DNA from: Pseudoalteromonas sp. NC201
Lineage (GTDB): Bacteria; Pseudomonadota; Gammaproteobacteria; Enterobacterales; Alteromonadaceae
DNA length: 64,000 bases
NCBI RefSeq assembly: GCF_002850255.1
Contig: NZ_CP022522.1
Coordinates: 2,293,125-2,357,124, forward strand
Direction: 5' to 3'
Part shown: positions 27,318 to 34,765 of the stretch, piece after piece
Numbering within the stretch: the stretch's first letter is position 1
How the letters are laid out: each line of letters begins with the position of its first letter
Translations under genes and position numbers: made by a program
The notes under the pieces: model-generated
The model's input: the letters and a program-made list of their open reading frames with translations, nothing else
Told to the model about the DNA's origin: nothing
Databases searched by the model: none

Positions 27318-28484
27318 ATGAGATGGACGCTCCCAAATCGGCGTCAATGCGCCAAACTGATAGTTGCAAACACAGTTATTAGGAGAGTCCATCATGAATA
27401 ACGTTAGCACGCTTTCAATTGATCTAGCAAAAAATGTCTTCCAACTTTTATCGTTTGATAAGCAAGGTAATAAATGTTTTTCCAGAAGGTTAGATAGAGC
27501 AAAGCTCTTGCAAACATTGACCCAATTACCTGCTTGTAATGTTGTTATGGAATCATGCTCAACGTCTCATTATTGGGGGCGGTACTGCTTACAAGCTGGG
27601 CACCAAGTTCAGCTTATCCCTGCGCAACATGTTACCCCTTTTGTCCGTGGCAATAAAAACGATAAAAATGATTGTATGGCGATTTATGAAGCGAGCCTTC
27701 GACCTAACATTCGCTTTGTTCCTGTAAAAACAGAGCATCAACAAGCAATCCTAGCACTACATCGCTATCGGGAACGGCTCATACATAATCGAACCGCCTG
27801 CATCAACCAAACATGTGGTTTGTTACTTGAATTTGGCATCGTCATCAAGAAGAGCTTAAAGTCTTTTCGTGCAACCATTGCTGATCTGCTCAACCGTAAT
27901 TTACATGGAGCTTTAAATCTACTCCTCAGAGACGTTTATGAAGAAATGCAAAAGTTAGACGCCAATATTAAAAATGTAGAGGCACAATTTAAGCAGTTTA
28001 ATGAACAGAGCCAAGCTGCTCAAATTATCCAATCCATCCCCGGAATTGGGATTATCAACGCATCGGCATTGAGTGCCACAATAGATAAAGGGCAAGCATT
28101 TTCTAATAAAAAGGAGTTGGCTGTGTGGCTTGGGATCACACCACGTCAATATGCTTCGGGTGAAACCAATAAGATGGGAGGGAGCACCAAACGAGGTGAT
28201 CGTTATCTAAGAAAACAACTCATTCATGGTGCCCGTACAGTGGTCAATCATGCGCACAAAAAGCAGGATGATTTAAACAAATGGATCAACGCATTGGTAG
28301 AACGTCGCGGTAAAAATAAAGCGGTGGTGGCCACGGCCCACCGATTGGCTCGCTTAATGTGGATATTGCTACAAAGAAATGAACCTTATAAAGCCCAATA
28401 TACACAAAGTGAGGCGCAATCATGACTCAAATTATGGCTATTAAGGAGCCCGGTCGTGACAAGGGCCTCGAGCCCGAGTGGGTG
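27318..28484 (+). mobile_element. IS110-family (probably IS1111-group) insertion sequence, ends approximate
   Basis: The element around the transposase is bounded on both sides by GTGGGTG (27311-27317 and 28478-28484), which would be the target repeat. The inferred length is about 1.17 kb, with about 76 bp before and 59 bp after the gene. IS110 elements lack classical inverted repeats and carry a guide (bridge/seek) RNA in a non-coding end; I could not fold one by eye. The boundaries come from comparison with the uninterrupted B-A junction at 28926-28941. Confidence 0.7.
27394..28425 (+). CDS. IS110-family transposase
   Basis: A 343-residue DEDD transposase. The RuvC-like N domain has LSIDLAKNVFQ (first Asp), NVVMESC (Glu) and NKNDKNDCMAI (two Asp). 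The C-terminal Tnp_20 domain has QSIPGIGIINASAL with its conserved serine region, then LGITPRQYASGETNKMGG and TKRGDRYLRKQLIHGAR. The ATG at 27394 has TTAGGAGAG before it. The frame is complete, so the element could be active. Confidence 0.93.
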   Translation: MNNVSTLSIDLAKNVFQLLSFDKQGNKCFSRRLDRAKLLQTLTQLPACNVVMESCSTSHYWGRYCLQAGHQVQLIPAQHVTPFVRGNKNDKNDCMAIYEASLRPNIRFVPVKTEHQQAILALHRYRERLIHNRTACINQTCGLLLEFGIVIKKSLKSFRATIADLLNRNLHGALNLLLRDVYEEMQKLDANIKNVEAQFKQFNEQSQAAQIIQSIPGIGIINASALSATIDKGQAFSNKKELAVWLGITPRQYASGETNKMGGSTKRGDRYLRKQLIHGARTVVNHAHKKQDDLNKWINALVERRGKNKAVVATAHRLARLMWILLQRNEPYKAQYTQSEAQS

Positions 28485-28504
28485 TTTATGAGCCCTTGAT
28501 AGCC

Positions 28505-28828
28505 ATATTCTCATTGCTGTAAACATAACGATGAACAAAAGGTCAAACCTACCTAGTTAAACCCGTTATAGGCAAGGCATTCAATGCCGCGTGGGTGTAT
28601 TCTACTTTTTGGGTGACTAGGTTCGAAACTCATTAGGGGCGCTGAAATTCAGTTAAGCCCGAATATATGTCAGAGCAGCACCTTATTTAGGGTGACTCAA
28701 AGTGACTGTTTATCAATACATACAAATAGTAAATGAGAGATAAATAAAAGAAGCAACAAGGCTGTTAAAACAACCTTGTTGGATGAGTATTACTTGACAG
28801 CAGCAGAGCGTCCACATATGTCATTAAT
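28505..28828. repeat. Repeat A, copy 1 (324 bp)
   Basis: A 324-bp non-coding unit found again at 28941-29264 with about seven single-base differences and no gaps (offset 436). It contains a hairpin CAACAAGG/CCTTGTTG (28754-28781). No open frame of note. Identity unknown; it may be a non-autonomous element or an eroded IS end. Confidence 0.9.
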
Positions 28829-28842
28829 TTCATACACTTAGG

Positions 28843-28926
28843 AACGTTTTTTTCCATCTTCGTTTAAGTGTTTCCGTACTTTTTAATCTCACTTTGCCAG
28901 CATAGATACAAATAACGATGGGTGTC
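28843..28926. repeat. Repeat B, copy 2 (REP-type, ends in GGGTGTC)
   Basis: Second copy of the block at 27237-27317. It sits between the two A repeats and ends in GATGGGTGTC. It shows what the B-A junction looks like without the IS110 insertion. Confidence 0.75.
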
Positions 28927-28940
28927 ATTGATTCCATACA

Positions 28941-29264
28941 ATATTCTCATTGCTGTAAACATAACGATGAACAAAAGGTCAAACCTACCCAGTTAAACCC
29001 GTTATAGACAAGGCATTCAATGCCGCGTGGGTGTATTCTACTTTTTGGGTGGCTAGGTTCGAAACTCATTAAGGGCGCTGAAAGTCAGTTAAGCCCGAAT
29101 ATATGTCAGAGCAGCACCTTATTTAGGGTGACTCAAAGTGACTGTTTATCAATACATACAAATAGTAAATGAGAGATAAATAAAAGAAGCAACAAGGCTG
29201 TTAAAACAACCTTGTTGGATGAGTATTACTTGACAGCAGCAGAGCGTCCATATATGTCATCAAT
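28941..29264. repeat. Repeat A, copy 2 (324 bp)
   Basis: Near-identical to 28505-28828. With the B copies the layout is B, IS110, A, B, A, as expected for a tandem duplication of a roughly 436-bp B+A unit later interrupted by the IS. The internal hairpin is at 29190-29217. Confidence 0.9.
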
Positions 29265-29294
29265 GATTTATAAAGCGCGGATACTAGAGAGCCA

Positions 29295-29422
29295 GCTAAC
29301 GCCTTGCTAAGGTGCGGCTAATACCACGAAACCGGAGCAAAGCCACCGTAACCCCTAAACTCAACCAAACCAAAATTGCCAAAGGTCTGGTCAGAACTAA
29401 TTCACTTAAGCAATTTGTTAGC
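29295..29422 (-). other. attC-like recombination site 1
   Basis: Read on the minus strand it begins GCTAACAAATTGCTTAAG and ends CTTAGCAAGGCGTTAGC. The ends pair with one extrahelical base (TTGCTTAAG against CTTAGCAA), which is the structural signature of integron attC sites. It follows the DUF2971-like gene, whose stop lies three bases beyond the core, as expected for a cassette. Length about 128 bp. Confidence 0.75.
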
Positions 29423-29424
29423 CA

Positions 29425-30258
29425 TCAACTTAAAGCGCTGCTCTTAACTAAACATTTGATAGTTCTGTTACTCAAAAACTCTCTAACTGAACTTAGAGTT
29501 GAATCCTCTAATCCCGGAGCTAGCACGACCTCATCTAAGATTTGAGCCCAGTTAATCGGTACTCTGCAAAGTGGGAAACCTTGGGGCTTAGTTACATTTT
29601 GGGCAACCCAGTCATTCGAACCTGGATCGTAAGAATATAACAACCTAACTTCTTGCTCACTCTCAAAGCAATTTCTGAGTGCCATTAGAGAAAGAACAGC
29701 CCCCTGACCTAACGAATCCAGATGGTGCTCATAGTGGGTTTGTTTAAAATACTGAACTAGATCATCTGCATCATAATAGTTCACCTTGCCTATGTAGTGA
29801 TGAAGCATGAAAAAATTGTCGTCTAGTGACATCAAGGCATTAAGAAGTTTTCTTGGCGTGCTCTTTATCCTTACAGCTTCTTGCCCGTAAGAAAAAGCCT
29901 GCCAGTTTGAAGAGCGCTCAACATCATCATAAGTCCAAGATAAACCGTAGAAATCATCCACGATCCCAGCTAAAGATAATTTTTCGCCTGTTACCTCTTC
30001 TGTATATTCTACTTGTAATAAGGGATTTTCATAATCATCCCCCCAAGTTTCCTTGCACGCTTTGACATGGGTTAACACATTATTACTAACGTCAGAATAT
30101 AAATGTTGCAGTTCCATTACTCTATATATTGGTGTGTCTAGCTCGACATCAAAGGCATTTTGCTCAATATAAAGAGGTTTCATTTGTTGTTTTGATTGCC
30201 CTTGGAAATCTGCTTCTCGAATCTTTTGTACAATATCTAAGTTTTTCTTTAAGTACAT
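29425..30258 (-). CDS. DUF2971-like protein, integron cassette gene
   Basis: A 277-residue soluble protein. GLSWTYDDVERSSNWQAFSYGQEAVRI (about 104-130) and LRNCFESEQEVRLLY (about 208-222) fit the DUF2971 pattern of a serine/aromatic strand, an aromatic-rich helix, and a late E-x-E-x-R motif. DUF2971 has no established activity and is often found in islands and cassettes. The ATG has AGGAGGG five bases before it and lies just inside the attC boundary at 30273. Its codons run up to attC site 1. The family call is from memory. Confidence 0.7.
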   Translation of the reverse strand: MYLKKNLDIVQKIREADFQGQSKQQMKPLYIEQNAFDVELDTPIYRVMELQHLYSDVSNNVLTHVKACKETWGDDYENPLLQVEYTEEVTGEKLSLAGIVDDFYGLSWTYDDVERSSNWQAFSYGQEAVRIKSTPRKLLNALMSLDDNFFMLHHYIGKVNYYDADDLVQYFKQTHYEHHLDSLGQGAVLSLMALRNCFESEQEVRLLYSYDPGSNDWVAQNVTKPQGFPLCRVPINWAQILDEVVLAPGLEDSTLSSVREFLSNRTIKCLVKSSALS

Positions 30259-30272
30259 TTGCCCTCCTGATG

Positions 30273-30396
30273 GCTAACGCCCTGTTAAGGTGTGAGCAAC
30301 GCAATACCGATGTTGCCGCATACTACCGTAAACACCAAACGCAACGCATAGTGAAAATGCCACGCGTTGCGAATCACTCTTAAACAGTTTGTTATG
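30273..30396 (-). other. attC-like recombination site 2
   Basis: On the minus strand it starts CATAACAAACTGTTTAAGAG and ends CACACCTTAACAGGGCGTTAGC. The two halves pair with one extra base (CTGTTTAAG against CTTAACAG), and inner arms GCAACGC and GCGTTGC also pair. This closely resembles the VCR-type sites of Vibrio and Pseudoalteromonas integrons. The stop codon of the upstream cassette gene (30394-30392) is inside the core. Confidence 0.85.
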
Positions 30397-30823
30397 TATC
30401 TTGTCGCTTAAGTTCTTTAACGTCTTTTTCAGTCTTCCAGTTGGTAAGGTGCTCTGCTAAGTGGTTAATCTCAGCCACCGCTATTACTGCTATTGTCTGG
30501 TCATTAGACTCTATTTTCTGGATGGCTTTTGGAGAAGAATGTAACGCAAGGATTACCCCATAAGGTTGATAATCCTTAAAGCCATCAGGTGACTTAAGCT
30601 GAACGTCTACACCGTTTTTAGTAATGGTTTCGTATCGCCTCAGTTTATTCTTTTCCACTTCGCTAAAGATTTTCTCTAAAAACTGGCTGCATGTTCCTAT
30701 GCTATTGACCAAAACTGTTAGTGGTGCATTTTTTTCTTTAGCCATTTTTACTGCGAAGGTATATGCAGCTCTTAGCTCATCTCCAGAAATTAACTCTGGT
30801 GAAAAATAAGCGAATCTTTCCAT
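30392..30823 (-). CDS. Unknown protein, integron cassette gene
   Basis: A 143-residue soluble protein that I do not recognise. It has an N-terminal helix-strand pattern (PELISGDELRAAYTFAVKMAKEKNAPLTVLVNSIGTCSQFLEKIF) that could be a Rossmann-like half. A later hydrophobic strand (YGVILALHSSPKAIQKI, QTIAVIAVAEINHL) follows. The ATG at 30823 has GGAG nine bases ahead, so it is preferred over the ATG at 30838. It is bracketed by attC-like sites 3 and 2, so it is a complete cassette. Confidence 0.75.
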   Translation of the reverse strand: MERFAYFSPELISGDELRAAYTFAVKMAKEKNAPLTVLVNSIGTCSQFLEKIFSEVEKNKLRRYETITKNGVDVQLKSPDGFKDYQPYGVILALHSSPKAIQKIESNDQTIAVIAVAEINHLAEHLTNWKTEKDVKELKRQDT

Positions 30824-30856
30824 ACTGACTATCTCCATTTTTTATATTGTTCGGAT

Positions 30857-30915
30857 ACATAACATTTTAGTATTTATGCGACACGCAGTTTGTGTTGCAT
30901 AATCGCTTGTTGGAC
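30857..30915 (-). other. attC-like recombination site 3 (short)
   Basis: On the minus strand it runs from GTCCAAC, a perfect RYYYAAC core, to GTTATGT. The interior is a hairpin: TTATGC-A-ACAC against GTGT-C-GCATAA around a 7-base loop. At 59 bp it is as short as the smallest known attC sites. It lies just before the cassette gene at 30823, where the previous cassette should end. Less certain than sites 1 and 2. Confidence 0.5.
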
Positions 30916-31178
30916 TGAGCCGCTACCCGCTCGATGTTGTCAGAGTTGGTGTTATTTATACTAAGGGAATTTGCTTTTTGGAGGCTCTCACTTTCCTAGC
31001 TAGTGTAATCAGCTTAGCTAGTGTTATGTAAGCTTTCCCTGCATCGCTCAGCGCTTATTATGTCTTCATTACACCTAAATCTGCCTTAATAAGCAATTAT
31101 ATTTTTTACGCGTACAAAGGCCGCTAGCCTGAGCAATTAAGCCGGTTAACTAATTGATTTTGAGCAGCTATCAAGCTG
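30916..31178. other. Non-coding stretch between the cassette cluster and the IS91 remnant
   Basis: About 260 bp with no gene. A perfect hairpin AGCAGCT-ATCA-AGCTGCT lies just past the end of the IS91-type fragment (about 31163-31180). No integrase gene or attI was seen. Confidence 0.4.
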
Positions 31179-31559
31179 CTAACTCTTTCGCTCTACTTTG
31201 GTCGGTGTTGCATCTAACTTGAATACGCCAATTAGCCGCAAGATACCTACCTTACAATGCTGACAAGGCCAATTCGGTATCAATGTCACGTTTTCTCCTG
31301 TCTTTGGCCTCTTTGCTCTGCATGTGCATGACGCCTGCGACCTTATCAGCGCTAACTTTCGCTTGCGACATGCATTGGCTAAAAAACCGTAATGCCGAAT
31401 ACGCATAAATCCTTTCGGTAGTACATGCTGCAAATAACGCCGTAAGAATTCGTCATTACTCAGTGTCATCACTTTATCACGATTATCATCTGCGTAATCT
31501 CGGTATTTGAAGCTCACCGACTGTGCATTCGCTGATACTAAACGTGTTTTGTTATACAC
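31179..31559 (-). pseudogene. IS91-family transposase, C-terminal remnant
   Basis: 126 codons match the end of IS91-type Y2 transposases: FKYRDYADDNRDKVMTLSND, FLRRYLQHVLPKGFMRIRHYGFLAN, and a final CQHC-G-ILRLIGVF zinc-like tail. In IS91 proteins the HUH and tyrosine motifs come before this part. Here an in-frame stop (TAA at 31568-31566) lies three codons before the open frame, and no further homologous sequence is seen upstream. It is therefore a truncated, inactive fragment. Confidence 0.8.
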
Positions 31560-31602
31560 GCAGCATTAGAAATGGCTGTCCTTCTTTCTCCTCCTTTTGC
31601 AT

Positions 31603-32019
31603 CTACCTTCTCCTTTTACCCATCCCCATTTGTGATATCACTCGCTTGGCATTGTCGGCACACGCCATGTCACCTGGTTTGGCTTCTATGTCATTAAGGA
31701 TGGAGTTTAATTGTCGTTTGTTGTCTGCAAGCTTTTTCTCCATCAGTTCAATATCAGCAAGTTTTTGACGTAAAGCGTTAAGTAACTGATCATGTTTCCA
31801 GTCACTTAGATCACTCGGAAGTAATTTACTCAACTCATCTAAACTAAAGCCTGCCTTTTGACCATTTGAAATTAAATGCAATACAGTTTCAGCTTCAGGG
31901 GGATAGGTCCTATAACCATTGGCAGCGCGCTTAACTAATTTAAGTAGGCCAATATCCTCATAGAATCGAGTTTTCGACGTCGCCAAACCTGTTCTTTTTG
32001 ATAATTCACCAATTTTCAT
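31603..32019 (-). CDS. MerR-family transcriptional regulator
   Basis: A 138-residue MerR protein: N-terminal winged HTH (IGELSKRTGLATSKTRFYEDIGLL, then GYRTYPPEAETVLHLI) and a dimerisation helix (LRQKLADIELMEKKLADNKRQL). A basic tail ends the protein. It is divergent from a damaged NAD-dependent epimerase gene whose promoter has the 19-bp spacer typical of MerR-activated promoters. It probably controlled that gene. Effector unknown; it has no obvious metal-binding cysteine pair. Confidence 0.9.
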   Translation of the reverse strand: MKIGELSKRTGLATSKTRFYEDIGLLKLVKRAANGYRTYPPEAETVLHLISNGQKAGFSLDELSKLLPSDLSDWKHDQLLNALRQKLADIELMEKKLADNKRQLNSILNDIEAKPGDMACADNAKRVISQMGMGKRRR

Positions 32020-32109
32020 AAACTCAAGTTCCTACTGCGCTCAGTCTGCTAGCTTAAATGAAAAAGTCTGTGCTTATCCCAAACAATAGCAGATAACAGA
32101 AATTAAGTA

Positions 32110-32140
32110 TTGACCTTCAAGTTTACTTTAACCTTATGCT
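32110..32140 (+). promoter_or_regulatory. MerR-type promoter with 19-bp spacer
   Basis: TTGACC (32110-32115) and TATGCT (32135-32140) are 19 bp apart, two more than optimal, as in promoters activated by MerR-family proteins. The spacer holds an imperfect palindrome (CTTCAAGTTTACTTTAAC) similar in layout to SoxR/MerR boxes. The divergent merR gene at 32019 supports the reading. Confidence 0.65.
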
Positions 32141-32164
32141 TGCACAAAACAGATACAAATTAAG

Positions 32165-33092
32165 GTGATTTTTATGCAAACAATACTTGGAGCAAACGGT
32201 CAAATTGGTAGTGAGCTCGCCCGAGCTTTAAAGAAAGACTTTACCTCTAACATTCGTCTTGTCAGCCGAACACCAAAAAAGATAAACGCCACGGACGAAT
32301 TACTCAGCGCTAATCTACTTGACGGCAGTCAAACGCAAAAAGCAGTAGCAGGCTCTGAAATTGTTTACTTAACCGCAGGACTGCCGATTGACACAAACAT
32401 GTGGGTTGAGCAATTTCCTATTATGATGCGAAATGTCATCGATGCGTGCGCAAAACATAATGCCAAATTAGTGTATTTTGATAACACCTATATACCCGCA
32501 AAGCAATGAACGTCTCACAGAAGAAACACCTTTTTTGCCATATGGCGAAAAAGGCAAAGTTAGAGGACTAATGGCGAATATGCTGCTCGATGCGATGAGC
32601 ACAGGCCAAGTCAATGCGATGATTTGCCGCGCGCCTGAGTTTTATGGGCCGGGTAAAACGCAAAGTATCACCAATACAGCGGTTCTTGATAAGCTGCGAA
32701 CAGGCGATGCTGCGAAAATCTTTATCAGCGATAATACGTTACGTACCTTGATATACACGCCAGATGCTAGCAGAGCAATGGCGTTACTAGGCAATACCTC
32801 TGATGCGTATGGCCAGACATGGCATCTACCATGTGATGACAATCGACTCACTTACAAGCAAATCGTTAACTTAGCGAGCGAAATACTCGGCATTCAAGGC
32901 AAGTATTCAATATTAAAGAAATGGCAGCTATCACTGCTAAGCATTTTTAGCAAACCTATAAGAGAAACACGAGAACTGTTACCTCGATATGCAGTCGACA
33001 ACATATTTGTATCAGATAAATTTAAGCAGCGCTTTACGGAGTTTGAAATTACCACTTACCGAGATGGACTAACAACAACTCTCAAGGAATGA
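32165..33092 (+). pseudogene. NAD(P)-dependent epimerase/dehydratase, frameshifted
   Basis: Two overlapping frames form one protein of the extended SDR/NmrA type. The first (from about 32174) has the nucleotide motif LGANGQIGSEL and ends YFDNTY. The second continues YPQSNERLTEETPF, with FYGPGKTQS and a C-terminal domain to 33092. Relatives read YFDNTYMYPQ, so about two bases are missing near 32491-32495. The first frame stops at 32509. This is either a pseudogene or a sequencing error. The rest looks intact, so the damage is recent. Confidence 0.85.
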
Positions 33093-33189
33093 CGACGTTA
33101 TTTAATACCTAGATCATTAGGCGTTAAGTTAAGTGCTACAACTAACACACGCTTTGGCGAGGAACAAACACTTAGATTGCTAAACTTGG

Positions 33190-33231
33190 ACTCTGTACGG
33201 GAAATTGCCCCGCACAGAGTTGATGCTTTTT
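33190..33231 (+). terminator. Hairpin after the epimerase gene, probable terminator
   Basis: ACTCTGTACGGG (33190-33201) pairs with CCCGCACAGAGT (33209-33220) with one mismatch. A T-rich tract follows after a few bases. It lies between converging genes. Confidence 0.6.
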
Positions 33232-33538
33232 ATCTCATCCCTTTAAGAATTTCGACAATTTCTAGGGTGTTTTCAAGTACCCTGATGACCCTACCTTCAA
33301 CGCTTATCGTTACCAAATCCCGATCTCTGTCGCGATAAATCACTTTGCCATGGTCGTAGATATCTGGATCTAAGCGTTCTCCAACTTGGAGCTTCTTTTG
33401 CCAACCTGGTGGAAGTGGCTTGCCCTGCTTCAACTTTTTCTCAAGGCCCGGTGGTAACTTCTCCGGTTTAGCATTCGCCTGATTTAAACCTAAAGTCAGA
33501 CTAAAGGTAAGTAGAGAAAGTACAATAACTTTATTCAT
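33230..33538 (-). CDS. Small periplasmic protein, RcnB/CigR-like
   Basis: A 102-residue protein with a signal peptide (VIVLSLLTFSLTLGLNQANA). The mature part has the repeated proline/lysine pattern LPPGLEKKLKQGKPLPPGWQKKL, then YDHGKVIYRDRDRDLVTISVEGRVIRV, as in RcnB and CigR-like periplasmic proteins. RcnB acts in nickel/cobalt homeostasis in E. coli, but no metal transporter gene is next to it. Function here is unknown. Confidence 0.75.
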   Translation of the reverse strand: MNKVIVLSLLTFSLTLGLNQANAKPEKLPPGLEKKLKQGKPLPPGWQKKLQVGERLDPDIYDHGKVIYRDRDRDLVTISVEGRVIRVLENTLEIVEILKGMR

Positions 33539-33649
33539 AACAACCTCTCTTTTAGCGCGGCATCATACACTTTGTAAACACAATGCCGTCTATAAAGTAT
33601 TGTTAATAGTTTGAAATAAAGCTTATTGATATAAACTGAACAACAGTCA
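33539..33649. other. Short intergenic region
   Basis: 111 bp between the RcnB-like gene and the sohB stop. AT-rich, nothing else noted. Confidence 0.3.
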
Positions 33650-34663
33650 CTAATATTTAGACTGATTTAGTTTTGTTAACGCTTTAACGGAGAAACGTTC
33701 AATGGCGAGCCCCAACTGAAGTCCAAACTTCTCAGCAACGCCTTTTTTAGCCTTATAAGCCACTTTATAAAGTTGGTGACTTTCATTTAGTGACATGAGT
33801 AAATCGTCGCTGGTTGATATTTCATCAACTAGTTTAAGTTCTAACGCTTGTGTACCAAACCAATGTTCTCCAGTGGCCACTTTCTCAATATCGAGCTCGA
33901 CACGGTTATCAGAGACAAAGTGTTTGAACAGACCATGCGTTTCTTCAATCTCCTCTTTAAACTTTTCTCTGCCTTTATCCGTATTTTCACCAAACAGCGT
34001 GAGTGTACGCTTATATTCACCAGCGGTTACCATTTCAAAGTCAACGTTATTCTTTTTCAATAAACGATTGAAGTTGGGGATCTGCGCAATCACACCGATT
34101 GAACCAATAATTGCAAATGGCGCTGCAATAATCTTATCTGCAACACAGGCCATCATATATCCGCCACTTGCAGCAACCTTGTCTACACAGACGGTTAGAG
34201 GAATACCCGCTTGCTTGATACGCGTAAGCTGCGATGCACCAAGTCCATAACCGTGAACAACCCCACCACCACTTTCTACAGACACAATAACCTGATCCTT
34301 TTCTTTATCTGCAATCGTTAAAATAGCGTTGATCTCTTCTCTTAAACCCGAGACTTCGTGAGCGTCCATACTCCCGTTAAATTCAAGATAAAAAACGTTT
34401 TTCTCTGCTTCTTTATCTTTATTTTTTTGCGCTTTTGATTGCGACTTATTTAGGGCTTTTAGCGCCTTTTTATCAAGCGTTTGCTGCAAAAACTGCTGCT
34501 TAGATTGTGCCAAGCTGTCGCTTAAATCGATAACTTCAATCTCACCCTTTTTCGATTTTGGTTTTGAGCTTGCTCCCACCATCAAAATAATGACTACTGC
34601 GATACCAAAGATAATGGTTACTGTCTTGGCTAGAAATAACCCATATTCAAACAAAAATGCCAA
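33650..34663 (-). CDS. sohB: SohB, S49-family membrane serine peptidase
   Basis: A 337-residue protein with an N-terminal membrane helix (FLAKTVTIIFGIAVVIILMVG) and a ClpP-like S49 domain. The nucleophile is the serine in VAASGGYMMACVADKI. The domain starts at VFYLEFNGSMDAHEVSGLREEI. I chose a TTG start at 34663: GAGGAG lies seven bases before it and the protein then begins right at the conserved LAFLFEYG. The longer frame to 34723 would add 20 unconserved residues. SohB is a suppressor of DegP loss and probably degrades periplasmic or membrane substrates. Confidence 0.92.
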   Translation of the reverse strand: MAFLFEYGLFLAKTVTIIFGIAVVIILMVGASSKPKSKKGEIEVIDLSDSLAQSKQQFLQQTLDKKALKALNKSQSKAQKNKDKEAEKNVFYLEFNGSMDAHEVSGLREEINAILTIADKEKDQVIVSVESGGGVVHGYGLGASQLTRIKQAGIPLTVCVDKVAASGGYMMACVADKIIAAPFAIIGSIGVIAQIPNFNRLLKKNNVDFEMVTAGEYKRTLTLFGENTDKGREKFKEEIEETHGLFKHFVSDNRVELDIEKVATGEHWFGTQALELKLVDEISTSDDLLMSLNESHQLYKVAYKAKKGVAEKFGLQLGLAIERFSVKALTKLNQSKY

Positions 34664-34721
34664 GTCGTTCTCCTCATTTAGCTCATAAAGGGGGCCATTT
34701 AACTCAATATTAAATGGACAC

Positions 34722-34747
34722 AAAAAAGACCGCTAGCGCGGCCTTTT
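34722..34747 (-). terminator. Intrinsic terminator of the lipase gene
   Basis: On the minus strand AAAAGGCCGC, a short loop and GCGGTCTTTTTT make a stem with one mismatch and a six-T tail, 19 bp after the lipase stop. Confidence 0.85.
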
Positions 34748-34765
34748 ATAGTCTCGAAAAATGTC

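Noticed and set aside
28505..29264. The two repeats as a CRISPR array
   Set aside because: Only two units, each 324 bp, with one 112-bp spacer; no cas genes nearby.
29265..31178. An integron integrase gene or attI site
   Set aside because: No tyrosine recombinase motifs were found in any listed frame here or elsewhere in the window.
33795..34250. A 151-codon plus-strand frame antisense to sohB
   Set aside because: Serine-rich, low-complexity shadow of an obvious gene on the other strand.
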